A stretch of 64,000 nt of DNA from Chromohalobacter canadensis. GTDB taxonomy: Bacteria > Pseudomonadota > Gammaproteobacteria > Pseudomonadales > Halomonadaceae. The DNA lies in the NCBI RefSeq assembly GCF_029544075.1, contig NZ_JAJQJH010000002.1, positions 186,001 to 250,000 of the forward strand, read 5' to 3'. This document shows positions 45,907 to 59,758 of the stretch, one piece after another (the first letter of the stretch is position 1; every line of letters starts with the position of its first letter). A model generated the notes under the pieces. The model had not been told where the DNA came from and did not search any database. It was given only the letters and a program-made list of their open reading frames with translations. Made by a program: the position numbers and the translations under genes.

Positions 45907-46776
45907 TTAGAAAAGTGCACTCTGGTGCTCACCGGGAAAGGCTTCGAGAGGTGGTAAATCGACACGTTCGGCCAGGCGTGCATAGAAGCGTCGGGCCAAT
46001 TGCGGTGCTTGTCGGTTATCCGGCGTATGCACAAACAAAAAAGGGGTTTTCCCCTGTTTTATCCACAGAATCAGGCGCTCACACCAAGGCGTAAAAAGTC
46101 GATCGTTAATGTCCATATCACAATGCCCGATGAAACGCACGATAGGCATATTTGCCGTGGAAATCACGTGTAACGGGCGTTTCGGCTTTTCGCCCTGCGC
46201 CTTGATCAAGCGCGCGTCGTCTCCCGCAGGGGTCGCAAAAAGCGGCCTGACATCGAGCATGACCCGATCCACGCCATAAGTTATCAACAAGCGGTTCAAT
46301 TGCTGTTCCGCCGCCCCTTTGTGGAAAAATTCACTATGACGCACCTCCACGGCACAGGGTATTGCCGACGGCCAGTGTTTCAATAATGCCTCCAACGCTG
46401 GCAGTTCCGGGGCCCCGAAATCACGCGGCAACTGCACCATCGTCGGCCCTAGCCGGTCATGTAACGGCGCTAGCGCTGCAAAGAACGTCTCGATTTCATC
46501 CGCAATGCCCACCAGGCGTTTTTCATGCGTGAGCCGCGCCGGTAACTTGAAACAAAAACGAAAATTCGGCGGCGCCTGGCGCGCCCACTGGGCGATGGTC
46601 GCCGCCTTAGGCGGCCCGCTGTAGAAGGTTGTGTTGCCTTCCACGCTACTGAACACGGCACCATAATCGTGCAGCATGCCCTCTTGGCGCGCGTGTCGAG
46701 CATAGAGACTGCCACGCCATTCTCCATTCGCCCACATCGGCAAGCCCAGGAACAAACGTGGGTGATTCCCCGTCAC
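45907..46776 (-). CDS. DUF72 (YecE-like) protein
   Basis: A 289-residue TIM-barrel-like protein of the DUF72 family, function unknown. The GTG at 46776 has GAGG six bases upstream. Family marks include FLGLPMWANGEWRGSLYA, FSSVEGNTTFYSGP, FRFCFKLPARLTHEK, LGPTMVQLPRDFG, AVEVRHSEFF and FVHTPDN. The coding strand contains a terminator-like AGGGG-AAAA-CCCCT followed by a T run (46055-46037) and three DnaA-box-like 9-mers. Confidence 0.9.
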   Translation of the reverse strand: MTGNHPRLFLGLPMWANGEWRGSLYARHARQEGMLHDYGAVFSSVEGNTTFYSGPPKAATIAQWARQAPPNFRFCFKLPARLTHEKRLVGIADEIETFFAALAPLHDRLGPTMVQLPRDFGAPELPALEALLKHWPSAIPCAVEVRHSEFFHKGAAEQQLNRLLITYGVDRVMLDVRPLFATPAGDDARLIKAQGEKPKRPLHVISTANMPIVRFIGHCDMDINDRLFTPWCERLILWIKQGKTPFLFVHTPDNRQAPQLARRFYARLAERVDLPPLEAFPGEHQSALF

Positions 46777-46953
46777 GATGCGCCTCGCAATTGTATCGCG
46801 GGTATCCCGCGGCTATGATGCGCTGCACGAAGCCGCCTCACCGGGTACGCTTTTTGCATCGTGTCATGCTCCCGGCTTCCGGCCACAAGCCTGAAGCGGT
46901 TCGCCGACCATCCTTGGCATCGATTCATCTTCCACACCCACGGGAGAGACAAC

Positions 46954-47649
46954 ATGAAGGTTTCCTGGCGTTCCTGGCTGACGCTGTTCGAAGGCTGCCT
47001 GTTGGTGGCACTTGGCGTGCGGCTTCTGCAATCCGCCGATCTACTGGTCAGCGGTACCGCAGGGTTGAGTTTGCTGATCAGCGATCTGTTGCCGGTGAGT
47101 TTCGGCATCACTTTCTTCGTCATCAACCTGCCCTTTTACGGGCTCGCGTTCAAGCAATTGGGGCGCGATTTCACGCTACGCACACTCTTGAGCGTGACCT
47201 TGCTTTCGGTACTCAGCGACACCCTCACCGCCACACTTCCCTTGGGCAACACGCACCCTGTGGTGTGCGCCATCGCGGCGGGGCTGTTGATCGGCCTCGG
47301 GCTTGCGTTGCTGTTTCGAGCCAACGCCTCGTTGGGAGGTCTCAACATTCTCGCCCTTTATCTGGAACGCCGCGTGGGATGGCATGCCGGTCGCACCACG
47401 CTGTGCTGCGATCTGCTGTTGTTGTTGTTGGCCGTCATCGTCTACCCATGGACGCAGGTGGCGGGCTCGGCCTTGGCATTTCTCACCTTGAGCGCGGTGC
47501 TCGGCCGTTATCATCGCAAGGCCAGTGGCCAGCGTCACCAACCCATTGACGACGATGACGAGACGGCGCGCATTCCGCGTCGCAAGGGCGCCCTGTCTCC
47601 CCATCGCGCTTCGATCGCGCGCTTGCGGCCTCTCAACGAGGAAGGCTAG
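46954..47649 (+). CDS. YitT/DUF161 family inner membrane protein
   Basis: A 231-residue membrane protein from the ATG at 46954 (GGGAGAG upstream); an in-frame start at 46861 is not supported. Five to six hydrophobic helices, with the family pattern GTAGLSLLISDLLPVSFGITFFVINLPFYGLAF and LLFRANASLGGLNILALYLERR. The C-terminal tail is polar and charged (DDDDETARIPRRKG). YitT proteins may be transporters; no substrate is established. Confidence 0.88.
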   Translation: MKVSWRSWLTLFEGCLLVALGVRLLQSADLLVSGTAGLSLLISDLLPVSFGITFFVINLPFYGLAFKQLGRDFTLRTLLSVTLLSVLSDTLTATLPLGNTHPVVCAIAAGLLIGLGLALLFRANASLGGLNILALYLERRVGWHAGRTTLCCDLLLLLLAVIVYPWTQVAGSALAFLTLSAVLGRYHRKASGQRHQPIDDDDETARIPRRKGALSPHRASIARLRPLNEEG

Positions 47650-47764
47650 GCCTCGCCTGAAAAGCGCCTTAGGCGAGATGCCACTGGCACGACTCGCCCC
47701 GGCAAGGCATCATCGCTGGCGATACTCATTCCGGGAGTCGACCGCCGAGGTGCCTTGCTTGTTC

Positions 47765-48877
47765 ATGCCATTGCCGCGACCGATCATCGACGCCACCCAC
47801 ACCCTGCGCCAACTGGCACGCACGGCGTGGTTGTTGCCGCTGCTGGTGCTGGGGGCTTGCAGTTCTCAGCCTCCCGCCCCGAGCACGCCATCGCCGGCAG
47901 AGTCCGAGCGTATGCAGCCCATGGAATGGCAGGCACTGCCCGGCTGGCGTGACGATCACGTCATCGCCGCCTGGAGTGCGTTTCTCGCCAGTTGTCCGCA
48001 GCTTGCCAAGAAGCCCCGCTGGACATCGGTCTGCGATGATGCCGAACATGTCGACCCGCTCGATGAAAGCGGTATTACGCGCTTTTTCGAGACTCGCTTT
48101 CAGCCTTACCGCCTCACCAACGACGATGGCTCCACCACGGGCACGATCACTGGCTATTACGAGCCCATTCTGAATGGCTCGCGTGACCGGCACGGGCCGT
48201 ACCAGACGCCGCTCTATCGCTTTCCCAACGCCTGGCAAGCGGCACCGCATCGTGTACGTGCCGAGCAGCGCACATTGCTGGAAAGCGGTGCCCTGCGCGG
48301 TCAGGAACTGGTCTGGGTCGATGACCCCGTCGAGGCCGCCTTCCTGCAGATTCAGGGCTCGGGGCGTGTTCGGTTAGACGACGGCGGTACCATGCGTGTG
48401 GCCTTCGCGGGGTCCAATAATCAACCCTTCCGCTCGTTCAATCGTGCCTTGATCGAACGTGGCGAGATCGATGCCTCCGAGGCCACGCTGCCCGGCGTGC
48501 GCGCCTGGGCCAAGCGCCATCCCGGGCGAGTCAAGGAAATGCTCACCATAAATCCGCGCATGGTGTTCTTCCGTGAGTTGGATAGCGATCACAGCACTAC
48601 CCAAGGACCGATCGGTGCCCTCGGCGTGCCTTTGACCGCGGAACGCAGCCTGGCCGTGGATCCCTCGCGCATTCCGCTGGGCGCACCGATTTTCTTATCG
48701 ACCACACAGCCGCTCTCGAAAGAACCCTTGCAGCGCCTGATGGTCGCTCAGGACACCGGCAGTGCCATCAAGGGAACCGTGCGTGCGGATTTCTACTGGG
48801 GACACGGCGACACCGCTGGCGAGCGCGCCAGACGTATGAAGCAGGACGGTCGCCTGTGGGTACTGATACCGAAATGA
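47765..48877 (+). CDS. mltA: Membrane-bound lytic murein transglycosylase A
   Basis: Outer-membrane lipoprotein that cleaves peptidoglycan to anhydromuropeptides. From the ATG at 47765 it has 370 residues (E. coli 365); a longer opening to 47525 overlaps the YitT gene and is unlikely. A signal peptide ends in the lipobox LLVLGAC. MltA marks are GTITGYYEPILNGS, FLQIQGSGRVRL, the barrel segment VFFRELDSD and the late AQDTGSAIKGTVRADFYWGHG with the catalytic-type Asp. Confidence 0.94.
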   Translation: MPLPRPIIDATHTLRQLARTAWLLPLLVLGACSSQPPAPSTPSPAESERMQPMEWQALPGWRDDHVIAAWSAFLASCPQLAKKPRWTSVCDDAEHVDPLDESGITRFFETRFQPYRLTNDDGSTTGTITGYYEPILNGSRDRHGPYQTPLYRFPNAWQAAPHRVRAEQRTLLESGALRGQELVWVDDPVEAAFLQIQGSGRVRLDDGGTMRVAFAGSNNQPFRSFNRALIERGEIDASEATLPGVRAWAKRHPGRVKEMLTINPRMVFFRELDSDHSTTQGPIGALGVPLTAERSLAVDPSRIPLGAPIFLSTTQPLSKEPLQRLMVAQDTGSAIKGTVRADFYWGHGDTAGERARRMKQDGRLWVLIPK

Positions 48878-48908
48878 GCCAATCATCGGGCAAAGAGGGA
48901 AGAGACGC

Positions 48909-49829
48909 ATGAGTGAGGATCGCCACGCCACGGCCCCGTTGGCCGTGGTCACCGGCGCTACCGCCGGGCTCGGTCTCGAGACCGCCAAGGGCCTTGCCGC
49001 GCAGGGTTATCGTGTAATCATCACCGCACGCAACGTGGAAAGAGGCGAGCTGGCCTGCCATGCCATTCGTACCCATGCCCCGCGCGTCACAGTCCGTCAC
49101 GAAGCGCTCGACCTCGACAGCCTCGCCTCGGTACGCGACTTCGCCGCACGCCTGAACCGGGACGAATCCTCGCTGGCCCGTTTGATTAACAATGCCGGAA
49201 TCATGGCCCTGCCACGCCTCGAACGCACCCAAGATGGCTTCGAGCGTCAGTTGGGTATCAACTACCTCGGGCATTTTCTTCTCACCAGCGAGTTGCTACC
49301 ACTGCTCACCGCCGCGACGGCGCCCCGCGTAGTACAACTTTCGAGCCTCGCTCATCGTGGCGGCCGCATCGCCTTCGACGACCTTAACGGCGAGACGCTC
49401 TACGATCCCTGGCGAGCCTACCGGCAATCCAAGCTCGCCATGCTGTTGTTCGCCCAGGCGCTGCAGAAACAAAGCGACGCCCGGCAGTGGGGGCTCATGA
49501 GCCTTGCCGCCCATCCCGGGCTGTCTCGCACCGCGCTGTTCGACGACGGCGTGAAAAGCCGCCCGGTCATCGGCAGTGTCTTCAAGCTGACCCTACCGCT
49601 GATCAGCCAGTCCGCTGCCGAGGGCGCCCGCCCCACGCTGCATGCCGCGCTCAGCGATCACGTCGGTCCCGGCGATTACATCGGGCCTGACGGTCTCGGC
49701 GAGACACGTGGCGCACCCAAACTGGCCCACCGCGCTCGTAACACGCGTGACCCGGCGGTCGAGGCGCGCCTGTGGGAGGTTTCGTGCGAGCTCACGGGGG
49801 CGCGCTGGGAAACGACACACCCCGCGTAG
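48909..49829 (+). CDS. Short-chain dehydrogenase/reductase
   Basis: A 306-residue classical-type SDR resembling retinol-dehydrogenase/WW-oxidoreductase-like bacterial enzymes. It has the cofactor motif TGATAGLG (near 15-22), LINNAGIM (near 92), a catalytic Ser in VQLSSLAHRGG and the YRQSK (Y-x-x-x-K) pair. Substrate unknown. It lies 31 bases after mltA and may share its transcript. It converges on hemB with 13 bases between the stops. Confidence 0.88.
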   Translation: MSEDRHATAPLAVVTGATAGLGLETAKGLAAQGYRVIITARNVERGELACHAIRTHAPRVTVRHEALDLDSLASVRDFAARLNRDESSLARLINNAGIMALPRLERTQDGFERQLGINYLGHFLLTSELLPLLTAATAPRVVQLSSLAHRGGRIAFDDLNGETLYDPWRAYRQSKLAMLLFAQALQKQSDARQWGLMSLAAHPGLSRTALFDDGVKSRPVIGSVFKLTLPLISQSAAEGARPTLHAALSDHVGPGDYIGPDGLGETRGAPKLAHRARNTRDPAVEARLWEVSCELTGARWETTHPA

Positions 49830-49842
49830 GCACTACCAGCCT

Positions 49843-50817
<975 letters not shown>

Positions 50818-50835
50818 GTAAGACTCCTTGATCGC

Positions 50836-50859
50836 CGCCGGGCGCGGCGGCGCCCGGCG
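50836..50859 (-). promoter_or_regulatory. GC-rich leader hairpin of hemB
   Basis: A perfect 10-bp stem CGCCGGGCGC / GCGCCCGGCG with a 4-base loop lies in the hemB leader, ending a few bases upstream of its AAGGAG. It could affect translation or RNA stability. It could also serve as a terminator remnant for glmS upstream, but no T-tract follows. Confidence 0.5.
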
Positions 50860-50921
50860 TTAAGAACCGGAATGTATTTTATAGCACGCTAACAAAACAA
50901 CCCAGCCGACAAAATGTCGCA

Positions 50922-52754
50922 TCATTCCACCGTCACCGACTTGGCCAAGTTGCGCGGCTGGTCGACATCCGTGCCCTTGAGCACGGCGACATGATAGGCC
51001 AGCAATTGCAGCGGAATGGTGTAGACGATGGGTGCCAACGCCTCGCTGACCGCCGGCACGCGTAGCACGTGCAGGTGCTCGTTGGTCTCCATACGAATGC
51101 TCTCGTCGGCAAACACGAACAACTCGCCGCCGCGGGCACGCACTTCCTGAAGATTGGATTTCAGCTTCTCGAGCAGTTCATCGTTAGGTGCTACGGCGAT
51201 CACCGGCATTTCGCTGTCGACCAGGGCCAGGGGACCGTGTTTCAACTCGCCCGCCGGATAGGCCTCGGCATGAATATAGGAGATTTCCTTGAGCTTGAGC
51301 GCGCCTTCCAGGGCGATTGGGAAATGCGCACCGCGCCCCAGGAACAAGGCATGATGCTTCTCGGCGAACGCCATCGACAACTGCTCGATCTCGCCATCCA
51401 GAGCCAGCACCTGGTTGATGACTCCGGGCAGCTCCCGGAGGCCTTGTACAAGCGGCGCATGCTCGCCATTGGCGCCCCGCACGCGGCCCAACGCCAGAGC
51501 CAGCAGCAGCAACGCCACCAGTTGGGTGGTGAACGCCTTGGTCGAGGCAACGCCAATCTCGGGGCCAGCCTGCGTCATCAAGGTTAGATCCGATTCACGC
51601 ACCAGCGAGCTGCCTGGCACGTTGCAGATCGCCAGACTGCCGAGATAATTGCGCTGATTGGCGAAGCGCAGCGCCGCCAACGTATCGGCGGTCTCACCAG
51701 ACTGCGATAGCGTCACGAACAAAGTGCCCTCGGGCACGACTACTTCGCGGTAGCGATATTCCGAGGCCACCTCGACCTGAGTGGGTACGCCGGCCAGTTT
51801 TTCGATCCAGTAGCGCGCCACCATACCCGCATGGTAACTAGTACCACAGGCGATGATATGCACCTGCCGCACGCCCTCGAACAACGACGCGGCATCCGCT
51901 CCGAAACTGTTGACCAGCACCTGATGATCGCCGAGACGTCCTTCCAGCGTGGCTGCGATCACCTGGGACTGCTCATGGATTTCCTTGAGCATGAAGTGGC
52001 GATAGCCGCCTTTGCTGGTTACGCCGTCGCCATGCTCGAAGATGCTCACCGGACGCTCGACGCGCTCCCCGCTCGTCTCGAAGAGCTCGATTTCACCGCC
52101 CCGGGCCAGGCGTACCACATCGCCTTCCATCATGTAGATGAAGCGATCGGTGACCTGCAATAGCGCCAGCGGGTCGGACGCCAGGAACGCCTCACCGATG
52201 CCCACGCCTACCACCAGCGGACTACCCTTGCGCGCACCGATGATCGCATCGGGCTCCGCACGGTGCACCACGGCCAGGGCGTAGGCGCCTTCCAGCAAGG
52301 CCACGCTGCGTTGCACGGCCTGGAGCAGATCTTGAGAAAGAGTGAACTCGCGCGACAACAAGTGCGCGACCACTTCGGTATCGGTTTCGGACGTAAAGAC
52401 GTAGCCCTGGGCTTCGAGCTCGCCCTTGAGCGCCTCGTGGTTCTCGATGATGCCGTTATGCACCACCGCCAGGCTATCGCCGGATTGATGCGGATGCGCA
52501 TTTTGCTCGCTGGGGCGACCGTGCGTGGCCCAACGCGTGTGGGCGATACCCAGGGTGCCCTTGAGCGCCGTGTCGGCGAGCTTCTCTTCTAGAGCCGCCA
52601 CCTTGCCCACCGCACGCTGACGATTGAGTCGCGCATCGTCGGAAAGCACGGACATGCCCGCCGAGTCGTAGCCGCGATACTCGAGACGGCGTAAGCCTTC
52701 AAGAAGGATTTCCTGCACGTGACGCTCGGCGACGGCTCCTACGATTCCACACAT
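50922..52754 (-). CDS. glmS: Glutamine-fructose-6-phosphate aminotransferase
   Basis: Makes glucosamine-6-phosphate, first step to UDP-GlcNAc for cell wall and LPS. The ATG at 52754 follows GAGGAG and gives 610 residues (E. coli 609); the longer opening is not used. The N-terminus MCGIVGA exposes the catalytic Cys after Met removal. The glutaminase domain ([19 protein letters not shown]) is followed by two SIS domains ([31 protein letters not shown]) and the conserved end [11 protein letters not shown]. No glmS ribozyme is seen, as expected for Gram-negatives. Confidence 0.97.
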   Translation of the reverse strand: MCGIVGAVAERHVQEILLEGLRRLEYRGYDSAGMSVLSDDARLNRQRAVGKVAALEEKLADTALKGTLGIAHTRWATHGRPSEQNAHPHQSGDSLAVVHNGIIENHEALKGELEAQGYVFTSETDTEVVAHLLSREFTLSQDLLQAVQRSVALLEGAYALAVVHRAEPDAIIGARKGSPLVVGVGIGEAFLASDPLALLQVTDRFIYMMEGDVVRLARGGEIELFETSGERVERPVSIFEHGDGVTSKGGYRHFMLKEIHEQSQVIAATLEGRLGDHQVLVNSFGADAASLFEGVRQVHIIACGTSYHAGMVARYWIEKLAGVPTQVEVASEYRYREVVVPEGTLFVTLSQSGETADTLAALRFANQRNYLGSLAICNVPGSSLVRESDLTLMTQAGPEIGVASTKAFTTQLVALLLLALALGRVRGANGEHAPLVQGLRELPGVINQVLALDGEIEQLSMAFAEKHHALFLGRGAHFPIALEGALKLKEISYIHAEAYPAGELKHGPLALVDSEMPVIAVAPNDELLEKLKSNLQEVRARGGELFVFADESIRMETNEHLHVLRVPAVSEALAPIVYTIPLQLLAYHVAVLKGTDVDQPRNLAKSVTVE

Positions 52755-52770
52755 ATTGAACTCCTCGTCT

Positions 52771-53541
52771 TCATTCGTTGACCGCGGCGCGGATGACGAC
52801 AATGCCCTGTGCCTCGATCCGTCGACAGGCATCAGCATCGAGCCCCTCGTCGGTGATCAGGGTATGAATGCGTTCCCACGGCAGTTCCAGATTGGGGATG
52901 CGCCGGCCTATCTTGTCGGATTCGGCAAGCACCACGACTTCGCGTGCGACCTCGGCCATCACCCGCGATAGCCCCAGCAATTCGTTGTAGGTGGTGGTCC
53001 CGCGCGCCAGGTCGATGCCATCGGCACCGATGAACAATTGATCGAAATCGTAGAAACGCAGCACCTGCTCGGCGACCTGCCCCTGGAAGGATTCGGAGTG
53101 CGGGTCCCAGGTGCCACCGGTCATCAGGATCGCCGGCTCGGGCTCCATCTCGCGCAAGGCATTGGCCACCGACAGCGCGTTGGTCATTACCACCAGTCCT
53201 TCGCGCCCGCCCAATTCGGGAATCATCGCCGAGGTGGTAGTGCCGCTGTCGATAATGATGCGATTGTGGGCACGGATACGCGTACTCGCCGCCCGCGCGA
53301 TCGCTATCTTTCGAGTCGAAAGCGGCGTATTGGCTTCCGTCAGTATCTCGCTGGGCAACGGCACGGCGCCGCCGAAGCGACGCAACAACAAACCACTCTT
53401 CTCCAGAGTGGCTAGATCCTTGCGTACGGTGACTTCGGAGGTTGCGAAGTGGCGGGCAAGCGTATCGACGCTGGTTTCGCCCTGCTCATTCACATAGGCC
53501 AGCATGGCATGGCGGCGCTGGGCAGTATCGCGTTTGGGCAT
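52771..53541 (-). CDS. DeoR family regulator beside glmS (GlmR-like)
   Basis: Predicted sugar-phosphate-responsive regulator of 256 residues from the ATG at 53541 (AAGGA close upstream); a GTG at 53556 is possible. It has the N-terminal DeoR helix-turn-helix ([35 protein letters not shown]) and the sugar-phosphate-binding DeoRC domain ([26 protein letters not shown]). It precedes glmS by 16 bases on the same strand, as GlmR does in Pseudomonas, which supports control of amino-sugar synthesis. Confidence 0.88.
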   Translation of the reverse strand: MPKRDTAQRRHAMLAYVNEQGETSVDTLARHFATSEVTVRKDLATLEKSGLLLRRFGGAVPLPSEILTEANTPLSTRKIAIARAASTRIRAHNRIIIDSGTTTSAMIPELGGREGLVVMTNALSVANALREMEPEPAILMTGGTWDPHSESFQGQVAEQVLRFYDFDQLFIGADGIDLARGTTTYNELLGLSRVMAEVAREVVVLAESDKIGRRIPNLELPWERIHTLITDEGLDADACRRIEAQGIVVIRAAVNE

Positions 53542-53558
53542 ATCATCCTTATTCACGA

Positions 53559-53581
53559 AAGATATATCTTCCGAAACGAAA
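53559..53581 (-). promoter_or_regulatory. Candidate DeoR-type operator before the glmS regulator
   Basis: On the minus strand the direct repeat TTTCGTTTC (53581-53573) is followed by the palindrome AAGATATATCTT (53570-53559) and another TTTCG. Repeated TTTCG units are typical DeoR-family operators, so autoregulation and control of glmS are plausible. Confidence 0.5.
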
Positions 53582-53735
53582 CAATACGCGTATCAAACGC
53601 GATTCGACATCTTCGGTCAAGCACCGCCCAGCATGAGGAAGAAAAATAGCGCACGGCAGAGGAGAAATCTCATTCCCCAAGAGATAGCGGGAGGGGATCG
53701 TTAGAGGACGACCGCTGAGGGCCGCCCTTTGTCAT

Positions 53736-55097
53736 TCACGAAGACTTACGGGGACGCTGCCATCCCGCCCGCGTGGTCTGGCGGGGGCGCGCCACCGCCA
53801 ACGCCCCGGCGTCGACATTCTTGTTGATGGTCGAGCCGGCTCCGACCGTCGCCCCATCGCCTAGCGATACCGGCGCCACCAAGGCCGTATTGGAGCCCAC
53901 GAAGACATCGTCACCGATCTCGGTGAGGTGTTTATTGACGCCGTCGTAATTGCAGGTAATGGTGCCCGCACCAACATTGACGCCGCGTCCCAGCCGGGCA
54001 TCGCCTACGTAGCTCAAGTGATTAATCTTGCTGCCTTCGCCAACCTCGGCGTTCTTGGTCTCGACGAAGTTGCCGACCTTGCTGTCGCACGCCAGACGCG
54101 TACCGGGACGCAAACGTGCAAAGGGCCCGATGTGCGCGCGCGCAGCTACCTCGGCGCCGTCGATGACGCTGTGCGCCTCGATCACCGTCTCCGCCGCAAT
54201 ATGGCTGTCGCGGATCAGCGTATAGGGGCCCACGCTGACGCCATCGCCAAGCGTCACCTCGCCCTCGAACACGCAGCCCACGTCGATGAAGACATCATGC
54301 CCACAATCGAGGTGACCACGCACATCGAAACGCGCGGGGTCGGCAAGTGCCACGCCCTCGGTCAGCAGACGCTCGGCCCGGTCCCGCTGATAAGAACGCT
54401 CAAGGGCCGCCATCTGGGAACGATTGTTGACGCCTTCGACTTCCAGCGCCGAGGCAGGCGCAGCCGTGGCGATATCGATGCCCTCGGCCGCCGCCATGGC
54501 GAAGATGTCGGTCAAATAATACTCGCCCTGAACGTTCTCGGCGGAGAGCCGGGGCAACCAGCGCTTGAGCTGCGCCCCGGTGGCGGCAACGATACCCGTG
54601 TTGCATTCAGTGATAGCGCGCTGGGCCTCGCTGGCTTCCTTGTGTTCGACAATGCCCGTAACGCGGCCGTCGGTATCACGCACGATTCGCCCATAACCGC
54701 TGGGATCGGGCAGTTCCACGGTCAAAAGCCCCAAGCGGGTCTCATCCACTTCGGCAAGCAACGCCGCTAAGGTCTCGGCGCGGATCAGCGGGACATCGCC
54801 GTAAAGGATAAGCACCTTGCCGTCGCCCATGCTCTCCAATGCCTGGGCCACGGCATGACCGGTTCCCTTCTGTTCCGCCTGCAGGGCGAAACGCACTTCG
54901 CGCCCGCCGAGCTCGGTCTCGACCTGCTCGGCGCCATGGCCGATCACCACGTGCGTGCGTGTCGCACCCAATTGCTCGGCGGTATCCAGCACATGCGTCA
55001 CCATTGGCTTGCCCGCCAACGAATGCAGGACCTTGGGCTTGGCCGAACGCATCCGCGTTCCCTGGCCGGCGGCGAGTATCACCACGTCTAACGTCAT
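53736..55097 (-). CDS. glmU: Bifunctional UDP-GlcNAc pyrophosphorylase / GlcN-1-P acetyltransferase
   Basis: Makes UDP-N-acetylglucosamine from glucosamine-1-phosphate. The 453-residue protein (E. coli 456) begins with the nucleotidyltransferase signature VVILAAGQGTRMRSAKPKVLH. The C-terminal half is a left-handed beta-helix of hexapeptide repeats, with acetyltransferase segments NFVETKNAEVGEGSKINHLSYVGDA and NYDGVNKHLTEIGDDVFVGSN. It is separated from atpC by the ATP synthase terminator. Confidence 0.97.
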   Translation of the reverse strand: MTLDVVILAAGQGTRMRSAKPKVLHSLAGKPMVTHVLDTAEQLGATRTHVVIGHGAEQVETELGGREVRFALQAEQKGTGHAVAQALESMGDGKVLILYGDVPLIRAETLAALLAEVDETRLGLLTVELPDPSGYGRIVRDTDGRVTGIVEHKEASEAQRAITECNTGIVAATGAQLKRWLPRLSAENVQGEYYLTDIFAMAAAEGIDIATAAPASALEVEGVNNRSQMAALERSYQRDRAERLLTEGVALADPARFDVRGHLDCGHDVFIDVGCVFEGEVTLGDGVSVGPYTLIRDSHIAAETVIEAHSVIDGAEVAARAHIGPFARLRPGTRLACDSKVGNFVETKNAEVGEGSKINHLSYVGDARLGRGVNVGAGTITCNYDGVNKHLTEIGDDVFVGSNTALVAPVSLGDGATVGAGSTINKNVDAGALAVARPRQTTRAGWQRPRKSS

Positions 55098-55232
55098 CGC
55101 TGTCGTCCCTATGCATCTCTCGAAGAAGATGAGCGTATTCTACGGCGGGCGGAAGGCGCCACCAAGCGACATGCGTCATCTCTGGACATGATACGTGAAC
55201 GCCCGTAAAGCAGGCGTCTCGGTACGCGCCCA

Positions 55233-55259
55233 CTAAAAAGGCGACCCGTGGGTCGCCTT
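55233..55259 (-). terminator. Intrinsic terminator of the atp operon
   Basis: On the minus strand a 9-bp stem AAGGCGACC / GGTCGCCTT with a 4-base loop is followed by a T run (TTTAG after the stem, five T in all). It lies 27 bases past the atpC stop and closes the operon ahead of glmU. Confidence 0.9.
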
Positions 55260-55285
55260 AATGACAGTAGCATCGCGTGCGGCGA

Positions 55286-55711
55286 CTAGCGTCGACTACC
55301 CTTCTCGCGCAGTTGCTGAATGGTCCGCAACTGAGCCACGGCTTCCGCCAACTCGGCGGCTGCCCGGGTGTAGTCGAGATCGGACTGCTTGTCGCCCATG
55401 GACCGCAAGGCCTCCTGACGCGCCTCTTCGGCGGCAGCCTCATTGAGATCGTGCGCCCGTGTGGCCGTATCGGCCAGCACCGAGACCACCTCCGGCTGGA
55501 CCTCCAGGAAACCGCCGGTGACGAAGTACACTTCTTCCTCGCCATCTTCGCGTGTCACGCGTATCGGTCCCGGCTTGAGCTCGGTGAGCAGCGGTGCGTG
55601 ACCACGCAGAATACCCAGATCGCCCGACACGCCGGCCGCCACTAGCTGCTCGGCGTTGCCGGAGAAGATGGCCTTCTCGGCGCTGACGATGTCGCATTGG
55701 AAGCTAGCCAT
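55286..55711 (-). CDS. atpC: ATP synthase epsilon subunit
   Basis: Central-stalk subunit of F1 that also inhibits ATP hydrolysis. The ATG at 55711 follows GAGGAG and gives 141 residues (E. coli 139); an in-frame opening at 55753 is unlikely. It has the N-terminal beta-sandwich (FQCDIVSAEKAIFSGNAEQLVAAGVSGDLGILRGHAPLLTEL) and the C-terminal helical pair. Last gene of the atp operon. Confidence 0.97.
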   Translation of the reverse strand: MASFQCDIVSAEKAIFSGNAEQLVAAGVSGDLGILRGHAPLLTELKPGPIRVTREDGEEEVYFVTGGFLEVQPEVVSVLADTATRAHDLNEAAAEEARQEALRSMGDKQSDLDYTRAAAELAEAVAQLRTIQQLREKGSRR

Positions 55712-55789
55712 CGCTATCTCCTCGTTCATGGAAGCGTCGGGCACGACGCGCAACGGCGCCGTCCTTACTACTCCCGAATGGGCATGGCC

Positions 55790-57253
<1,464 letters not shown>

Positions 57254-58132
57254 TCATACGGCGGCGGCGCCGCCGACGATCTCCGAAATCTCCTGGGTGA
57301 TCGCGGCCTGACGGGCCTTGTTATAGACCAGCTCCAGGTCATCGATCAGATTGCCGGCATTGTCGGTCGCGCTCTTCATTGCGATCATCCGTGCCGCCTG
57401 TTCGCAGGCCGCATTCTCGACCACAGCCTGGTACACCTGCGATTCCACATAGCGCACTAGCAAATGATCGAGCAGGGTCTTGGCGTCCGGCTCATACAGG
57501 TAGTCCCAGCTGCCGCTGGCACGTGTCTCTTCTTCATCGTCATCATCCGCCTCGGCTTCCAAGGGGAGCAACTGACGTACGACCGGCTTCTGGGTCATGG
57601 TGTTGACGAACTCGTTATGCACCACGTAAAGCCGATCCAGTTGTCCCTCATCGAAGGCCTTCAGCATGACGCTGACGCTCCCGATCAGGTCTTCGACGGC
57701 CGGGGCTTCGCCCAGTCCGCTCTTGCTCGCCACCAGATTGCCGCCATGGTTGCGAAAGAACACATTGGCCTTGGAGCCGATGGCCGCGTAATCGACCTCG
57801 ACGTCCTGTTCATGCCAATACTTGGCTTCGCGCGTCACGGCCTTGAACACGTTGACGTTCAGGCCGCCGGCCAGACCACGGTCACTGGAGACCACGATAT
57901 ACCCCACGCGCTTGATTTCGCGCTCGATCATGTACTCATGACGATACTCGGGGTTGGCCTTGGCAATGTGACTCACCACGCGACGGATCAGCTTCGCGTA
58001 CGGCTGGCTGGCCGTCATGCGTTCCTGGGCCTTGCGCATCTTCGACGCAGCGACCATTTCCATGGCACTGGTGATCTTCTGCGTGTTCTTGATGCTCCCG
58101 ATCTGGGTGCGAATCTCTTTTGCAGCTGCCAT
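57254..58132 (-). CDS. atpG: ATP synthase gamma subunit
   Basis: Rotor shaft of F1 that couples proton flow to catalysis. The 292-residue protein (E. coli 287) starts [33 protein letters not shown] and ends with the matching helix [25 protein letters not shown], the two halves of the coiled coil. A short acidic insert ([17 protein letters not shown]) near the middle is a local addition consistent with an acid-rich proteome. Confidence 0.97.
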   Translation of the reverse strand: MAAAKEIRTQIGSIKNTQKITSAMEMVAASKMRKAQERMTASQPYAKLIRRVVSHIAKANPEYRHEYMIEREIKRVGYIVVSSDRGLAGGLNVNVFKAVTREAKYWHEQDVEVDYAAIGSKANVFFRNHGGNLVASKSGLGEAPAVEDLIGSVSVMLKAFDEGQLDRLYVVHNEFVNTMTQKPVVRQLLPLEAEADDDDEEETRASGSWDYLYEPDAKTLLDHLLVRYVESQVYQAVVENAACEQAARMIAMKSATDNAGNLIDDLELVYNKARQAAITQEISEIVGGAAAV

Positions 58133-58197
58133 CTCGATCTCACCCTCTTGCGAGCCGCTCAGCTAGGATTGCCGGCCCGGTATCACCGGGCCTTGCA

Positions 58198-59742
<1,545 letters not shown>

Positions 59743-59758
59743 GCCATGTCCCTCGAAC

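Noticed and set aside
52755-52770. Possible glmS ribozyme or riboswitch
   Set aside because: Only 16 bases separate the regulator from glmS, and no ribozyme structure can fit; Gram-negatives control glmS differently.
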